A stretch of 64,000 nucleotides of DNA from Streptomyces sp. NBC_00708 (GCA_036226585.1 CP108997.1:310001-374000); one strand, 5' to 3'. Shown: positions 7,520 through 22,585, counted from the stretch's first letter. Program-made: numbers and translations. The notes: a model not told the origin generated them from the letters alone.

Positions 7520-8851
7520 TCAGCGGGCGCGGACGATGTCCACGTCGGACGCCTTGACGAAGGCCACGCGGTGGCCGATCTGGACGGTCACGTACTTCTC
7601 CTTGCCCTTGAAGTACGCGTGGTCCAGCGGGAAGGAGGCGTCGATCGTCGGCGCGTAGAAGAAGCCGGTGGGCGCCTCGCCGCCGCCGGGGTAGGACTGG
7701 CCGGCCTTGATCGTGTACTGGAGCGGTGTGCCGACCCGCTGGTCCGCGAAGTCCGCCGGGTATTCGGACTTCTCCGGGTACGCCACTCCGTACACCGGCA
7801 CCTCCGCCTTGCCGGCCTTCGGGCGGACGACGTAGCCGGAGGTGGGGACGGTGGTGCGGGTGTGGGCGGGTGTGCGGAACCACGCCTTCTCGCCGTACCA
7901 CCAGATCGCCGTCCAGCCGGGGGCGCGGCCGGCCACGACGGCCTGCTGGGTGGCGCTGATCTTGCTGCCCCAGTCGGCGGCGCAGTTGGTGCCGGGCGAG
8001 CCGTCCGTGTGGATGCCGGGGTCGGAGAAGAGGGGCGCGTCGTCGGAGGGAGCGGTGTGCAGCGGGACGGCGCTGGAGCCCTGGACGGGCAGGTCGACGT
8101 TCTTCTCGCAGTCGCGGAACGCCTGCTTGTTGTCCTTGAACCGGGGGCTGACGGTGACGAGTTGGCTGCCCGGGAGGGCGGTCGGCACGGTGGGCCTGCC
8201 GAGCAGCGTCATGAAGTAGTTCCAGTCCCAGTAGGTGCCCGGGTCCCAGTGCATGTTCTTGGTGCCGGCGGCGCTGGTGGGCGGGACGCCGTCGTGGCCG
8301 ATGATGTGCTGGCGGTCGAGCGGGATGTCGTACTTGGCGGCGAGGTAGCGCACGAGGGCCGCGGTCGAGCGGTACATCTCGGGGGTGTACCACTGGGCGC
8401 CTTCGACGGCGACGCCTTCCTGCTCGATGCCGATGGAGTGGCTGTTGACGTACCAGTTGCCGGCCTGCCAGGCGACGTCCTTGTTCTTGACCATCTGGGT
8501 GACGTGTCCGTCGGCGGACCGTACGACGTAGTGGGCCGAGGTCTGTTTCAGCGGGTTCTGGAAGATCTTCAGCGTGGTGTCGAAGTCCTCCTCGGTGTCG
8601 TGCAGCACGATGAACTTGATCTTGTTGGTGTTCGGCCGGTCGGCGGTGTCGTAGTTGCCGTACGTCTCCTTGTCGGCCGGGTCGCCGGTCTGCTGGTAGG
8701 CCGCCGGGACCCAGTCGCAGGCGAGACCGCGCGGGCACTCGGGCCGGACCGCGTCGGCACCGGCCTGGGCGGCCGGGCTGAGCAGTGCGAGGCTCAGCGC
8801 TCCGGCGGTGGTGAAGGCGAGTGCGAGCCTGGTCCTCTGCTTGGACGTCAT
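7520..8851 (-). CDS. Secreted N-acetylmuramoyl-L-alanine amidase (Amidase_2)
   Basis: Cleaves the amide bond between N-acetylmuramic acid and the stem peptide of peptidoglycan outside the cell. The 443-residue product has a Sec signal peptide (MTSKQRTRLALAF, hydrophobic core, cleavage near AQA-GAD). A zinc-amidase domain follows (about residues 50-215) with FIVLHDTEED, SAHYVVRSADGHVTQMV, NSHSIGIEQEG and the C-terminal IIGHDGVPP, where the zinc-binding histidines are expected. About 220 further residues have no motif I can name. The ATG at 8851 has GAAGGG five bases upstream. A near-consensus DasR site lies 107 bases upstream, linking expression to N-acetylglucosamine sensing. Confidence 0.92.
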   Translation of the reverse strand: MTSKQRTRLALAFTTAGALSLALLSPAAQAGADAVRPECPRGLACDWVPAAYQQTGDPADKETYGNYDTADRPNTNKIKFIVLHDTEEDFDTTLKIFQNPLKQTSAHYVVRSADGHVTQMVKNKDVAWQAGNWYVNSHSIGIEQEGVAVEGAQWYTPEMYRSTAALVRYLAAKYDIPLDRQHIIGHDGVPPTSAAGTKNMHWDPGTYWDWNYFMTLLGRPTVPTALPGSQLVTVSPRFKDNKQAFRDCEKNVDLPVQGSSAVPLHTAPSDDAPLFSDPGIHTDGSPGTNCAADWGSKISATQQAVVAGRAPGWTAIWWYGEKAWFRTPAHTRTTVPTSGYVVRPKAGKAEVPVYGVAYPEKSEYPADFADQRVGTPLQYTIKAGQSYPGGGEAPTGFFYAPTIDASFPLDHAYFKGKEKYVTVQIGHRVAFVKASDVDIVRAR

Positions 8852-13781
<4,930 letters not shown>

Positions 13782-13832
13782 GCCGGAACACGCTAGAGGT
13801 CCGATGACTTGCCGGACAAGGGACATGACAAA

Positions 13833-13855
13833 GCGGCCTCTTGGACAGAGGCCGC
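13833..13855 (-). terminator. Hairpin between the 14.4-kb gene and the GH95 gene
   Basis: GCGGCCTCT (13833-13841) pairs perfectly with AGAGGCCGC (13847-13855) across the 5-nt loop TGGAC. It follows the end of the leftward gene at 13912 and precedes the GH95 start, so it probably terminates the former. Confidence 0.65.
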
Positions 13856-13911
13856 GCACAGTTGGACGGAAGTGGGATCACCGGGCGGGCGGCCCGGTGA
13901 CCGTGACGGGC

Positions 13912-14412
13912 TCAGCCCTGCTGGAAGAGTTCGGCGGGCAGCGGCTTCAGGAGGGTGTAGAGGTCGTCGGTGATGGGCCGGTCCCAGCTGGCGATGGTGA
14001 CGAGCACACCGTCGCTGCGGTCGAACTGCACACAGGAGATGCGGCTCTCGGAGAGCTTCACACGGCGCACGATCAGCAGGTTGTCGCCCTGCATGACGGG
14101 CATGTCCTCGGTGCCGGTGACCTCGACCGGCTCGTCGTTCTCCAGCGCGAGCAGCAACTGCGCCACCTCGAAGGGCACCTGCCCCTCCTCGGTCTCGCGC
14201 GCGGGCGAGCCCTCCGGGAGGTTGCCGATGATCATCGCGGGACCCCGCCCGCCGAACAGGTCGTACCGCAGGAACACACCCTGGCAACTGCCGTCGGGGG
14301 CGGGCAGCAGACCGGCGCCGAGGTTTCCGGGCCAGTCACCGGGGTCCATGGCCAGGACGTCGAAGTCGGGGCCCGCGGGTGTGGCGGCGCTACGGCGGCG
14401 GAGGAAGGACAT
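13912..14412 (-). CDS. Conserved hypothetical protein (166 aa)
   Basis: I do not recognise a domain. The product opens MSFLRRRSAATPAGPDFDVL and has a mixed alpha/beta composition with no signal peptide or membrane segment, so it is probably cytoplasmic. Codon usage is strongly GC3-biased, supporting a real gene. The start may be ATG 14412 or the GTG two codons upstream (14418); an AGGA lies a little further upstream. It ends in front of a clear terminator hairpin and probably forms its own unit. The ACT-domain gene on the same strand starts about 500 bases upstream. Confidence 0.7.
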   Translation of the reverse strand: MSFLRRRSAATPAGPDFDVLAMDPGDWPGNLGAGLLPAPDGSCQGVFLRYDLFGGRGPAMIIGNLPEGSPARETEEGQVPFEVAQLLLALENDEPVEVTGTEDMPVMQGDNLLIVRRVKLSESRISCVQFDRSDGVLVTIASWDRPITDDLYTLLKPLPAELFQQG

Positions 14413-14507
14413 GCACACATGTTACGTGTCCTGGCCCACCTCGCAGAGCCGGGCCCGAACCGGCATATGCGCAGGCCCACGGCACACCTCCGCGCACTCC
14501 GGCACCA

Positions 14508-14915
14508 TCACCCGGTGCGCGACTCCACCGCCAGCCGTTCCAGCACGGCGACGGCCTCACCAGTCCGCTCGTACGGCACGAAGAGGTGGTCGTGGTGGAA
14601 GCCCGCCACCACGTTGCAGCCGATCCCGGCGTCGGTCAGGGCGAGCGAGACGGCGGCGGTCAGCCCCACGGCCTCCAGCGCCGAGTGCACCCGCAGGGTG
14701 ATCCACCCCGCCACATAGGTACGGGGCAGTCCGGCCGTCACAGCCTCCGCCTCGGGGAGCACCAGGGTGAGCCCCTCGGACTCGCGGACGGTGACGACGG
14801 GGGTGACGGCGTCGGGCAGGGTGCCGTCGGGCACGGTGGCGTAGACATAGCGGCCCGGGTGCGGCTCGGGGCTCAGGTTGCTCAGCAGGACTCGAAGATC
14901 GCTCTCGGCTGTCAC
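14508..14915 (-). CDS. ACT domain-containing protein (ACT_7/DUF2241-like)
   Basis: 135 residues matching small double-ACT-fold proteins: LLSNLSPEPHPGRYVYATVPDG at the N-terminus, TVRESEGLTLVLPEAEA in the middle, and WITLRVHSALEAVGLTAAVS followed by LTDAGIGCNVVAGFHHDHLFVP at the C-terminus. ACT folds bind amino acids or other small ligands and usually regulate; no catalytic partner is fused here. The start is GTG at 14915. It is divergent from the secreted beta-helix gene. The ligand is unknown. Confidence 0.85.
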   Translation of the reverse strand: MTAESDLRVLLSNLSPEPHPGRYVYATVPDGTLPDAVTPVVTVRESEGLTLVLPEAEAVTAGLPRTYVAGWITLRVHSALEAVGLTAAVSLALTDAGIGCNVVAGFHHDHLFVPYERTGEAVAVLERLAVESRTG

Positions 14916-15032
14916 ACCACCACGCTACCCACGGGTGCCGTACGGGCGCGGGCGTGAGCCATTCGGGCACGTCCCGTGTCCAACCGCTCACCGTACGTGG
15001 CACCGGGGCGGGATCGCCCATAGCTTCGGCTC

Positions 15033-16106
15033 ATGAGGAAACGACACATCACACGACTCGTGGGCATCGCAGCCGCATCGGCCGCCGGACTGGTCGCGGC
15101 GGTGCCGTCCGTACCGGCCGCTGCCGCCGGCGCGCACGTGGTGTCGCCCGGCCAGTCGATCCAGGCGGCGGTCGACGCCGCACGGCCCGGGGACACCATC
15201 GTGGTCCGGCCCGGCACCTACCGCGAGAGCGTGCGGATCAGCACACCCGGTGTGACCCTGCGCGGCTTCGGGGACCGCACCGTCATCATGCCCGCCGCCG
15301 GCCGGGCGGCGTCCGGCGACGCCTGTGCGCAGGCGGGCAACGGGATCTGCGTCCTGGGCACGGCGGACGCCACCGTGGACGGTGTGACCGTCAGGTCCCT
15401 GCGCGTCACCGGGTTCACCCGCAGCGGACTGTGGGCGTCCTGGACGGACCGGCTGACCGTCCGCTCGGTGACCGCCGACACCAACGGCGTCTGGGGCATC
15501 GCCGAGCAGCGGTCCACCCGCTCGGACATCCGGGACAGCACCGCCCGCTCCAACGGTGACGCGGGCATCTTCGTCGCCAACAGCGTCGACGAGGAGGGCG
15601 GCGCCACCGACACCGGCGGCACCCGCGTCCGCGGCAACACGCTGACCGACAACCGGATCGGGTTCACCGCGCGCCGGGTGCGCAATCTGTCGGTGCGCGA
15701 CAACACCTTCACCGCCAACTGCAGCGGCGTGTTCGTCGTGGGCGACGAGGGCACCCCGCAGGCCGGCGCCATGTCCGTCCGCTCCAACCGGATCACCGGC
15801 AACAACAAGTTCTGCGCAGCCACCGACCGGCTGCCCGCGATCCAGGGCTCCGGGATCGTCCTCACCGGCACCGCGTCCACCGAGGTGCGGTCCAACGAGA
15901 TCCGCGACAACGTGGGTTCGACCCCGCTGTCGGGCGGTGTCGTGCTGTTCAAGAGCTTCGTGGGCGCGAAGAACACCGACAACACCGTCAGCGGCAACGT
16001 GGTCCTCGGCAATCAGCCCGCGGACCTGGCGAACCGGGACACCGGCACGGGCAACCGGTTCACCGGCAATGTCTGCACGACCTCCGCACCGGCCGGGATG
16101 TGCTGA
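15033..16106 (+). CDS. Secreted right-handed parallel beta-helix protein
   Basis: A 357-residue protein with a Sec signal (MRKRHITRLVGIAAASAAG, cleavage near AAAAG-AHVV). A parallel beta-helix follows, seen as repeating short strands with Asn/Asp-rich turns: VSPGQSIQAAVDAARPGDTI, VRPGTYRESV, NTLTDNRIGF, NTFTANCSGVFV, NRITGNNKFC and NVVLGNQPADL. The opening 'PGQSIQAAVDAARPGDTIVV.PGTY' is typical of NosD/pectate-lyase-like proteins. No lyase active site is obvious, so it may bind or remodel polysaccharide. The ATG at 15033 has no strong Shine-Dalgarno. It ends 35 bases before the O-methyltransferase and may be co-transcribed with it. Confidence 0.88.
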   Translation: MRKRHITRLVGIAAASAAGLVAAVPSVPAAAAGAHVVSPGQSIQAAVDAARPGDTIVVRPGTYRESVRISTPGVTLRGFGDRTVIMPAAGRAASGDACAQAGNGICVLGTADATVDGVTVRSLRVTGFTRSGLWASWTDRLTVRSVTADTNGVWGIAEQRSTRSDIRDSTARSNGDAGIFVANSVDEEGGATDTGGTRVRGNTLTDNRIGFTARRVRNLSVRDNTFTANCSGVFVVGDEGTPQAGAMSVRSNRITGNNKFCAATDRLPAIQGSGIVLTGTASTEVRSNEIRDNVGSTPLSGGVVLFKSFVGAKNTDNTVSGNVVLGNQPADLANRDTGTGNRFTGNVCTTSAPAGMC

Positions 16107-16141
16107 CCGGTGACCCCCCGTACGAGGAGAAGCGAGACGGC

Positions 16142-17203
16142 ATGACCACCGTGAGCACGACCCCCGGCACCACTCCCGTCCAGCCCCTTCCCACCCCGCA
16201 GCCGGCGATGCGGCTGCGCGAGATCGTGTTCGGCGCGGCCCGCTCCGCCGCCGTGCGCGCCGCGGCCCGGCTGGGCGTCGCCGACGCGCTGGGCGAGGAA
16301 CCCGAGACCGCCGAGCGGCTGGCGGCGGCGGTGAAGACCGAAGCAGGTCCGCTGCGGCGGCTGCTGCGGGCGCTGGCCTGCTACGGCGTCTTCACGGAGA
16401 ACGCCGACGGCACCTTCGCGCACACCGACATGTCCCGGCTGCTGCGCCAGGACGACCCGCACAGCCTGCGGGCGATCTCCCTGTGGTGCACGGAGCCCTG
16501 GACCTGGGAGGTCTGGCCCCGTCTGGAAGACGCGGTGCGCACCGGCGACAACGTCTTCGAGGAGGTGTTCGGCAAGGAGTTCTTCGACTACCTCCACCAG
16601 GACGCCCACGAGTCGGCACAGGTGTTCAACGCGGCCATGACCACCTCCAGCGTGCAGTCGGCGCTGGACGTCGCCGCCCTGCTCGACCTCACCGGTGTCT
16701 CGGCGGTCGCCGACATCGGCGGCGGCCAGGGGCACGTACTGGCGAGCCTGCTGGAGAAGCACCCGTCGGTCAGCGGCACCCTGATGGACCTGCCGGGGGT
16801 CATCGCCCGAGCCGACGAACGGCTGCGCGAGGGCGGTGCGCTGGCCGGACGGGCGGGCATCGTGGCCGGGGACTGCCGCGAGGGCATCCCGGTGGCCGCC
16901 GACCTCTACATCATCAAGAACATCCTGGAGTGGGACGACGACAGCACCCGCCGGGCGCTGCGCTCCGTCGTCGCGGCGGCCCGCCCGGGCGCCCGGGTGG
17001 TCGTCATCGAGAACCTCGTCGACGACACCCCGTCGATGCGGTTCACCACCGCCATGGACCTGCTGCTTCTGCTGAACGTGGGCGGGGCCAAGCACACCCG
17101 GCAGAGCCTGGTGGACCGGCTCTCCGAGGCGGGGCTGCGGATCGACGCGGTCCGGCCGGTCAACCCGTATCTGCACGCGTTCGAGTGCGTGGTGCCGGAC
17201 TGA
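16142..17203 (+). CDS. SAM-dependent O-methyltransferase (PF00891 type) beside the spore-pigment cluster
   Basis: A 353-residue small-molecule methyltransferase. The N-terminal winged-helix dimerisation domain (about 20-110) contains AARLGVADALGEEPETAERL and LRRLLRALACYGVF. The C-terminal Rossmann domain has the SAM motif VADIGGGQGHVLASLL (about 190-205), DLPGVIARAD, and NILEWDDDSTRRALRS (about 260-275), the usual catalytic 'HDW' region here reading EWDD. This is the class that methylates hydroxyls of aromatic polyketides. It converges on the whiE-like operon across a strong terminator, so it may decorate the pigment, which is inference. The ATG at 16142 follows GAGGAGA. Confidence 0.88.
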   Translation: MTTVSTTPGTTPVQPLPTPQPAMRLREIVFGAARSAAVRAAARLGVADALGEEPETAERLAAAVKTEAGPLRRLLRALACYGVFTENADGTFAHTDMSRLLRQDDPHSLRAISLWCTEPWTWEVWPRLEDAVRTGDNVFEEVFGKEFFDYLHQDAHESAQVFNAAMTTSSVQSALDVAALLDLTGVSAVADIGGGQGHVLASLLEKHPSVSGTLMDLPGVIARADERLREGGALAGRAGIVAGDCREGIPVAADLYIIKNILEWDDDSTRRALRSVVAAARPGARVVVIENLVDDTPSMRFTTAMDLLLLLNVGGAKHTRQSLVDRLSEAGLRIDAVRPVNPYLHAFECVVPD

Positions 17204-17220
17204 CCCCGGGACGTACGCGA

Positions 17221-17261
17221 ACCGCCCCGGTCCCGGCCTCTGTGGCCGGGACCGGGGCGGT
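17221..17261. terminator. Bidirectional terminator hairpin (18-bp perfect stem)
   Basis: ACCGCCCCGGTCCCGGCC (17221-17238) pairs perfectly with 17244-17261 around the loop TCTGT. It separates the convergent methyltransferase gene and the spore-pigment operon. Confidence 0.88.
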
Positions 17262-17270
17262 GCTCGTCGC

Positions 17271-17603
17271 TCACGCGGGGGCGCCGCGCTCCCAGCGGTA
17301 GAACTCCTGGGCCATCGCGTCCTTCGGCCCGCGCCAGGTCTCGGGGTCGTAGGGGCTGACGAAGGCGGTGAGCCGTTCGCTGATGGCCCTGAACTCCGGG
17401 TGCTCGGTCACCTTGGCGATCTCCGGGCCCGGCGGGCGCTCGGACTCGATCATGTGCAGGTAGACGTCGCCGAACTGGAAGAGCTTGCGGCGGGTGACGC
17501 CTACCAGGTGCGGCAGTTCGCTGTTGTCGGACGCGGCGAACAGTTCCGCGATGTCCGGGGCCGATCCCGGCGCCATCCGGGCGACGATCAGAGCGTGGTG
17601 CAT
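17271..17603 (-). CDS. TcmI-family polyketide cyclase (WhiE ORFVII-like)
   Basis: A 110-residue ferredoxin-fold cyclase. It begins MHHALIVARMAPGSAPDIAELF and contains RRKLFQFGDVYLHMIE (about 38-53) and HPEFRAISERLTAFVSPYDPETW (about 68-90), as in TcmI/WhiE ORFVII proteins. These catalyse late ring closure of the polyketide chain. It is the last gene of the leftward spore-pigment operon, 72 bases after the aromatase gene and just before the terminator. The stand-alone TcmI type next to whiE-type KS, CLF and ACP genes supports pigment rather than antibiotic biosynthesis. Confidence 0.93.
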   Translation of the reverse strand: MHHALIVARMAPGSAPDIAELFAASDNSELPHLVGVTRRKLFQFGDVYLHMIESERPPGPEIAKVTEHPEFRAISERLTAFVSPYDPETWRGPKDAMAQEFYRWERGAPA

Positions 17604-17675
17604 CGGTGGTGCCTTTCTGCTGCCCCGGACCGGGACCCGGCCGGGAGGCCGGGTGCGCCGGCCTGCGACGGTGGG

Positions 17676-18414
<739 letters not shown>

Positions 18415-18450
18415 GAGGGACTTCTCCTTCTCACGAGGGGTGGGTGGGGC

Positions 18451-19689
18451 TCAGGCGGGGCGCCGCAGCACCAGGGCCGCGTTCGAGCCCATGAGGCCGC
18501 GGCTGAGGACGAGCGCGGTGCGCAGTTCGGCGGGGCGGGCCCGCTCGGTGACGACGTCGAGGTCGTGGCAGATCTCGAAGACGTTGGGCGTGGGCGGTAC
18601 GAGCCCGTTCTCCATGGACAGGACCGCGGCGGCCGCGTCCAGGACGGGGCCCCCGCAGTAGGCGCGGCCGATGCCCGTCTTGGGGGCGGTCACGGGGACG
18701 CGCCGGCTGTGCGCGCCGAGCGCGTCGGCCAGCGCCAGCGCCTCGGCGCGGTCGGCGGCCGGTGAGCCGAGCGCGTCCGCGAAGACGACGTCGACCTCCT
18801 CGGGCGCGCAGCCGGCTTCCCGCAGGGCGCCCTCGATCGCGTGGGCGAGGCCCTCACGGGACTCCTCCCAGTGCGCCGCCGTGGTGAAGGTGGCGGCGTG
18901 GCCCGCGATCTGTGCCCGGACCCGGGCACCGCGTTCGCGGGCCGACTCCTCCTCCTCGACCACGAACATCGCGCCGCCCTCGGCGGGTACGAAGCCGCAG
19001 GCGTCCGAGGTGAACGGGCGGTAGGCCCGCGTCGGGTCCTCAGCTGCACTCAGCTCGCGGTAGCCGAGCTGGCAGACCACCGAGTAGGGCGCGAGCGGGG
19101 CCTCCGCCGCGCCGACCACGACCGCGTCGGTGCCGCGCCGCACGGAGCGGTCGGCGTGCGCGATCGCGTCGAGGCCGCCCGCCTCGTCGCTGGCCACCAC
19201 CGCGCACGGCCCCTTGAAGCCGCCGCGGATGGAGATCTGGCCGGTACTCGCCGCGTAGAACCAGGCGATCGACTGGTAGGGGCCGACGTACGTGGATCCC
19301 TGGCCCCACAGCCGTTGCAGTTCGCGCTGGCCGAACTCGCCGCCGCCGGAGCCGGCCGCGGTGACCACGCCCACGCCGAACGGCTGGTCCTCGTAGTCGG
19401 CGCGGCCGAGCCGGGCGTCGTCCAGGGCCATGTCGGCCGCGGCCATCGCGAAGTGCGTGAACCGGTCGGTCTGGACGAGGTAGCGCTCCTCGATGAGCGC
19501 GACGGGGTCGAAGCCGCGGACCTCGCCGGCGATGTGCAGCGGGAGGTCCTCGCATCCTTCGCGGGTGACCCGGTCCAGGACGCTCATGCCTTCCTGCGTG
19601 CGCTTCCAGAAGGCTTCGGTGCTCGTGCCGTTGGGGGCGACGACTCCGATGCCCGTGACGACGGTGCGCCGGGCCTTACGGGTGCTCAT
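18451..19689 (-). CDS. Ketosynthase beta / chain length factor (WhiE ORFIV-like)
   Basis: A 412-residue CLF that dimerises with KS-alpha and sets chain length. It has the thiolase fold ([12 protein letters not shown] at the N-terminus) but no catalytic cysteine. The aligned segment reads [16 protein letters not shown], so Glu169 stands where KS-alpha has Cys169. Most antibiotic CLFs have Gln at this site. The later His-containing motifs of KS-alpha are also lost. The ATG at 19689 overlaps the KS-alpha stop by 4 bases (ATGA), coupling 1:1 synthesis. Confidence 0.95.
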   Translation of the reverse strand: MSTRKARRTVVTGIGVVAPNGTSTEAFWKRTQEGMSVLDRVTREGCEDLPLHIAGEVRGFDPVALIEERYLVQTDRFTHFAMAAADMALDDARLGRADYEDQPFGVGVVTAAGSGGGEFGQRELQRLWGQGSTYVGPYQSIAWFYAASTGQISIRGGFKGPCAVVASDEAGGLDAIAHADRSVRRGTDAVVVGAAEAPLAPYSVVCQLGYRELSAAEDPTRAYRPFTSDACGFVPAEGGAMFVVEEEESARERGARVRAQIAGHAATFTTAAHWEESREGLAHAIEGALREAGCAPEEVDVVFADALGSPAADRAEALALADALGAHSRRVPVTAPKTGIGRAYCGGPVLDAAAAVLSMENGLVPPTPNVFEICHDLDVVTERARPAELRTALVLSRGLMGSNAALVLRRPA

Positions 19690-20954
19690 GGTGTCCTCCC
19701 ACCTGTTCGGGTCAGGGCCACCGCGGACTGGAAGCCGCCGAAGCCGCTGCCCACCGACAGGACGCTGCGCAGCTTCAGGGGGCGGGCGGTGCGCGGCACG
19801 TAGTCCAGGTCGCACTCCGGGTCCGGGGACTCGTAGTTGGCCGTGGGCGGCACCGTCTGGTTGACCAGGGCCAGGACGCAGGCGGCGATCTCTATCGCGC
19901 CGATCGCGCCGAGGGAGTGGCCCACCATCGACTTGATGGAGCTCATCGGCACCTTGTGGGCGTGCGCGCCGAGGGCCCGCTTCACCGCGGCGGTCTCGTG
20001 CCGGTCGTTCTGCTTGGTGCCCGAGCCGTGCGCGTTGACGTAGTCGATGTCCTGCGGGGAGATCCGGCCGTGGCCGAGTGCCCGGTTGATGGCCTCGGCC
20101 ATCTCCAGACCCTCGGGGGTGAGCCCGGTCATGTGGTACGCGTTGCCGAAGGTCGCGTACCCGGCGATCTCGCAGTACACCGTCGCCCCGCGGGCCCGCG
20201 CGTGCTCCAGCTCCTCCAGGACGAGCACGGCGCCGCCCTCGCCCATGACGAACCCGTCGCGGCGGGCGTCGAAGGGCCGGGAGGCGTGCTCCGGGTCGTC
20301 GTTGTTGGGGGAGGTCGCCTTGATGGCGTCGAAGCAGGCCACGGTGATCGGGGTGATCGGCGAGTCGGAGGCGCCCGCGATGCAGACGTCGACCCGTCCC
20401 TCCTCGATGGAGTGGAAGGCGTAGCCGATGGCGTCCAGGCCCGAGGTGCAGCCGGTGGAGACGGTCTGCACGGGGCCGTGCGCGCCGACCTGCTCGGCGA
20501 CGGCCGAGGCCAGCGAGCTGGGCGAGAAGGCGCGCTCCAGGTGCTGGCCGGCCCGGCGGTGGTCGACATCCCAGCGCGCACCCCTCTCGCTGACCGCGAC
20601 GTAGTCGTGCTCCAGCCGGGTGGTTCCGCCGACCGCGGTGCCGAGGGAGACGCCCATCCGCCAGGGGTCGGTCCGCTCGGGGTCCAGACCGGCGTCGGCG
20701 AGCGCCTCGCGGGCGGCGACCATCGCGAACTGGACGTAGCGGTCCGCGCGGGCGGTCTCCTCGTCGTCCAGTCCGTGGGCCGCCGGGTCGAAGTCGCACT
20801 CGGCGGCGATCCGGGAGCGGAAGCCCGCCGGGTCGAAGAGGGTGATGCCCCGGGTCGCTGTGCGGCCGTTGGAGAGGAGGTCCCAGAAGGCCGGGGCCCC
20901 GATGCCGCCCGGGGCGACGACGCCGACTCCGGTGACCGCCACCCGCCGGGTCAT
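19686..20954 (-). CDS. Ketosynthase alpha of the spore-pigment type II PKS (WhiE ORFIII-like)
   Basis: A 422-residue beta-ketoacyl synthase that condenses malonyl units on ACP. The catalytic triad is visible: Cys169 in [15 protein letters not shown], His309 in [15 protein letters not shown] and His346 in [15 protein letters not shown]. The N-terminal [15 protein letters not shown] and C-terminal [12 protein letters not shown] are standard for the family. It overlaps the upstream cupin gene and the downstream CLF gene by 4 bases each. Gene order cupin-KS-CLF-ACP-aromatase identifies a spore-pigment rather than antibiotic cluster. Confidence 0.97.
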   Translation of the reverse strand: MTRRVAVTGVGVVAPGGIGAPAFWDLLSNGRTATRGITLFDPAGFRSRIAAECDFDPAAHGLDDEETARADRYVQFAMVAAREALADAGLDPERTDPWRMGVSLGTAVGGTTRLEHDYVAVSERGARWDVDHRRAGQHLERAFSPSSLASAVAEQVGAHGPVQTVSTGCTSGLDAIGYAFHSIEEGRVDVCIAGASDSPITPITVACFDAIKATSPNNDDPEHASRPFDARRDGFVMGEGGAVLVLEELEHARARGATVYCEIAGYATFGNAYHMTGLTPEGLEMAEAINRALGHGRISPQDIDYVNAHGSGTKQNDRHETAAVKRALGAHAHKVPMSSIKSMVGHSLGAIGAIEIAACVLALVNQTVPPTANYESPDPECDLDYVPRTARPLKLRSVLSVGSGFGGFQSAVALTRTGGRTP

Positions 20955-21385
20955 GAGGCGGCCTCGGTTCGTTCTGGCGGCGCGCCCGCCTCGGCGGTCT
21001 CGGTCACCTCGGTGTCGACGTGGCCGAGTTCGGGGCGGGGGGCGAGCGGGCCCAGGTGGAAGACCATGCGGGCCTCGGTGTCGCCGACGTTGCGGAAGCG
21101 GTGGCGCACGTGCGGGGGGATCAGCAGGCCCTGGTCGGGGCGCATCGTGTGCGTCTCCCCGTCCAGGTCGACCTCCAGGAGCCCCTGCACCACGTACACG
21201 AACTCCTCCGAGTACGGGTGGTAGTGCTCGCCGATGCGGTCGCCGGGCTCGACGATGGCCAGGCCCATGAAGCCGCTGGTGGCGCCCACCGCGGTCGGGG
21301 TGAGCAGAGCGCGCAGGTCGCCTCCGCGCCTGCGGTTGGGCTGGGTCTCACTGAGGTCCACGATGCGTGGCCGGTGGGTGGTCAT
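20951..21385 (-). CDS. Cupin-domain protein of the spore-pigment cluster (WhiE ORFII-like)
   Basis: A 144-residue single-domain cupin. The metal-binding motifs are [17 protein letters not shown] (about 52-68) and [12 protein letters not shown] (about 90-101), with two His and a Glu in the first and a His in the second. Its role in pigment synthesis is not established for the family; an oxygenase or cyclisation helper is possible. It overlaps KS-alpha by 4 bases. The ATG at 21385 is preceded by GGAGGAAAAG. Confidence 0.93.
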   Translation of the reverse strand: MTTHRPRIVDLSETQPNRRRGGDLRALLTPTAVGATSGFMGLAIVEPGDRIGEHYHPYSEEFVYVVQGLLEVDLDGETHTMRPDQGLLIPPHVRHRFRNVGDTEARMVFHLGPLAPRPELGHVDTEVTETAEAGAPPERTEAAS

Positions 21386-21463
21386 GTCTGCTTTTCCTCC
21401 TGGGCGCAGGGCGCGTTGTGATGACGGGTCGAGCGAGAACCCCCCGGGGTGCCGGAGCGCGGT

Positions 21464-22585
21464 TCAGGAATCCGCGGCCCGCCGGTCGGTGATCAGCCGC
21501 ATCTCGGACCGGGCGAGGAAGCGTGCGGCGTCCTGGTCGGTGGCCTGGACGGCGTTGGCCTCGCCCTCCAGGAGGCGGGCCAGGCGGGCCGCCTTGCCGG
21601 GGCCGTGGATGCCGAGCGCCTGCGCGGGCTGCGCGTCGAGCGGGCCGCTCGCTTCCAGCAGGCGGACGACGACGTCGTCGCGCTGGAAGATGGTGCTGCT
21701 GTCGATGGGGCTGCCGGTGTCGTCGGCGGCCTCCTCGTCGTGGGCGGCCAGCAGCCGGGCCAGGGCCATCCCGCAGCCCTCCTTGGCCTGGTAGAAGACC
21801 GCGTGCCGGTTCAGGCTCTCGGGGGCGTGGCGGCCGGCCGAGACGTGGTGCACGGTGGGCAGGGCCGCACGGGTGAAGAACATCCGGGCGGAGTCGGGGT
21901 CGGCGAGGTCGCGGTCCTGTTCGAGGTAGGGGTTGATGGCCTCCTCGACGGCGCGGATCTCGGGCTGGCGCGAGACGTGGCGCAGCGCGGCCATGAGGTC
22001 GCCCTCGACCTCGACGGCGCGCACCACCCGGTTGCCGTGCATGAAGAGCGAGGTGCGGCGCAGCCGGGTGTGGTCGTCGACGCGCGCGCGGGGCGACTCG
22101 TAGTCGGCGAGGAGCTTCGCGACGATGTCCTCGGTGCCCGGCTTGACGGTGAAGGTGAGCGCGTGGCGCACGACGCCGTCGCCGAGCCGGGGGGAGGTCT
22201 GGAGGCTGCCGCGGACCGGGTCCGGGACGGTCTCGAAGCCCTTGCCGGTCTCGCGCAGAACGCTGAAGCGCAGCGACCGGGTGTCGCGTACGCAGCTGTG
22301 CAGGGGCTGGACGGTCGCGACGTGCTCCTCGCTGTTGACCCAGGCGAGGAACGGCGGGGCGCTCTCCCACTCGCTGGTGATCAGCCACTGCGAGGGGTTC
22401 TCGATGGACTGGCACAGCTGGTCGCTGATGTGGCCGGGGACGGAGGCGATCTGGTTGCGCATGTGCTCGTACGCCTCGAGGAACTGGTTCTGCGCGCCCT
22501 CGTACAGGTCCAGCAGCAGCACGACGCGCAGCCTGGATCCGTCGAAGGCGGACTGTGAGATCCGTTCCGAAAGGGTGGTGGTCAT
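21464..22585 (-). CDS. SchA/CurD-type spore-pigment protein with N-terminal antibiotic-biosynthesis-monooxygenase-like domain (WhiE ORFI-like)
   Basis: A 373-residue protein that heads the pigment operon. The N-terminal ~110 residues form a ferredoxin-like ABM-type domain (LRVVLLLDLYEGAQNQFLEA, HISDQLCQSIENPSQW and following LITSEWES). The rest matches the SchA/CurD family of spore-pigment proteins, with ferredoxin-like repeats (ALTFTVKPGTEDIVAKLLAD, AVFYQAKEGCGMALARLLAA). The ATG at 22585 has AAGGAG eight bases upstream; the frame extends upstream without one. The precise reaction is unknown. 78 bases separate it from the cupin gene. Confidence 0.92.
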   Translation of the reverse strand: MTTTLSERISQSAFDGSRLRVVLLLDLYEGAQNQFLEAYEHMRNQIASVPGHISDQLCQSIENPSQWLITSEWESAPPFLAWVNSEEHVATVQPLHSCVRDTRSLRFSVLRETGKGFETVPDPVRGSLQTSPRLGDGVVRHALTFTVKPGTEDIVAKLLADYESPRARVDDHTRLRRTSLFMHGNRVVRAVEVEGDLMAALRHVSRQPEIRAVEEAINPYLEQDRDLADPDSARMFFTRAALPTVHHVSAGRHAPESLNRHAVFYQAKEGCGMALARLLAAHDEEAADDTGSPIDSSTIFQRDDVVVRLLEASGPLDAQPAQALGIHGPGKAARLARLLEGEANAVQATDQDAARFLARSEMRLITDRRAADS

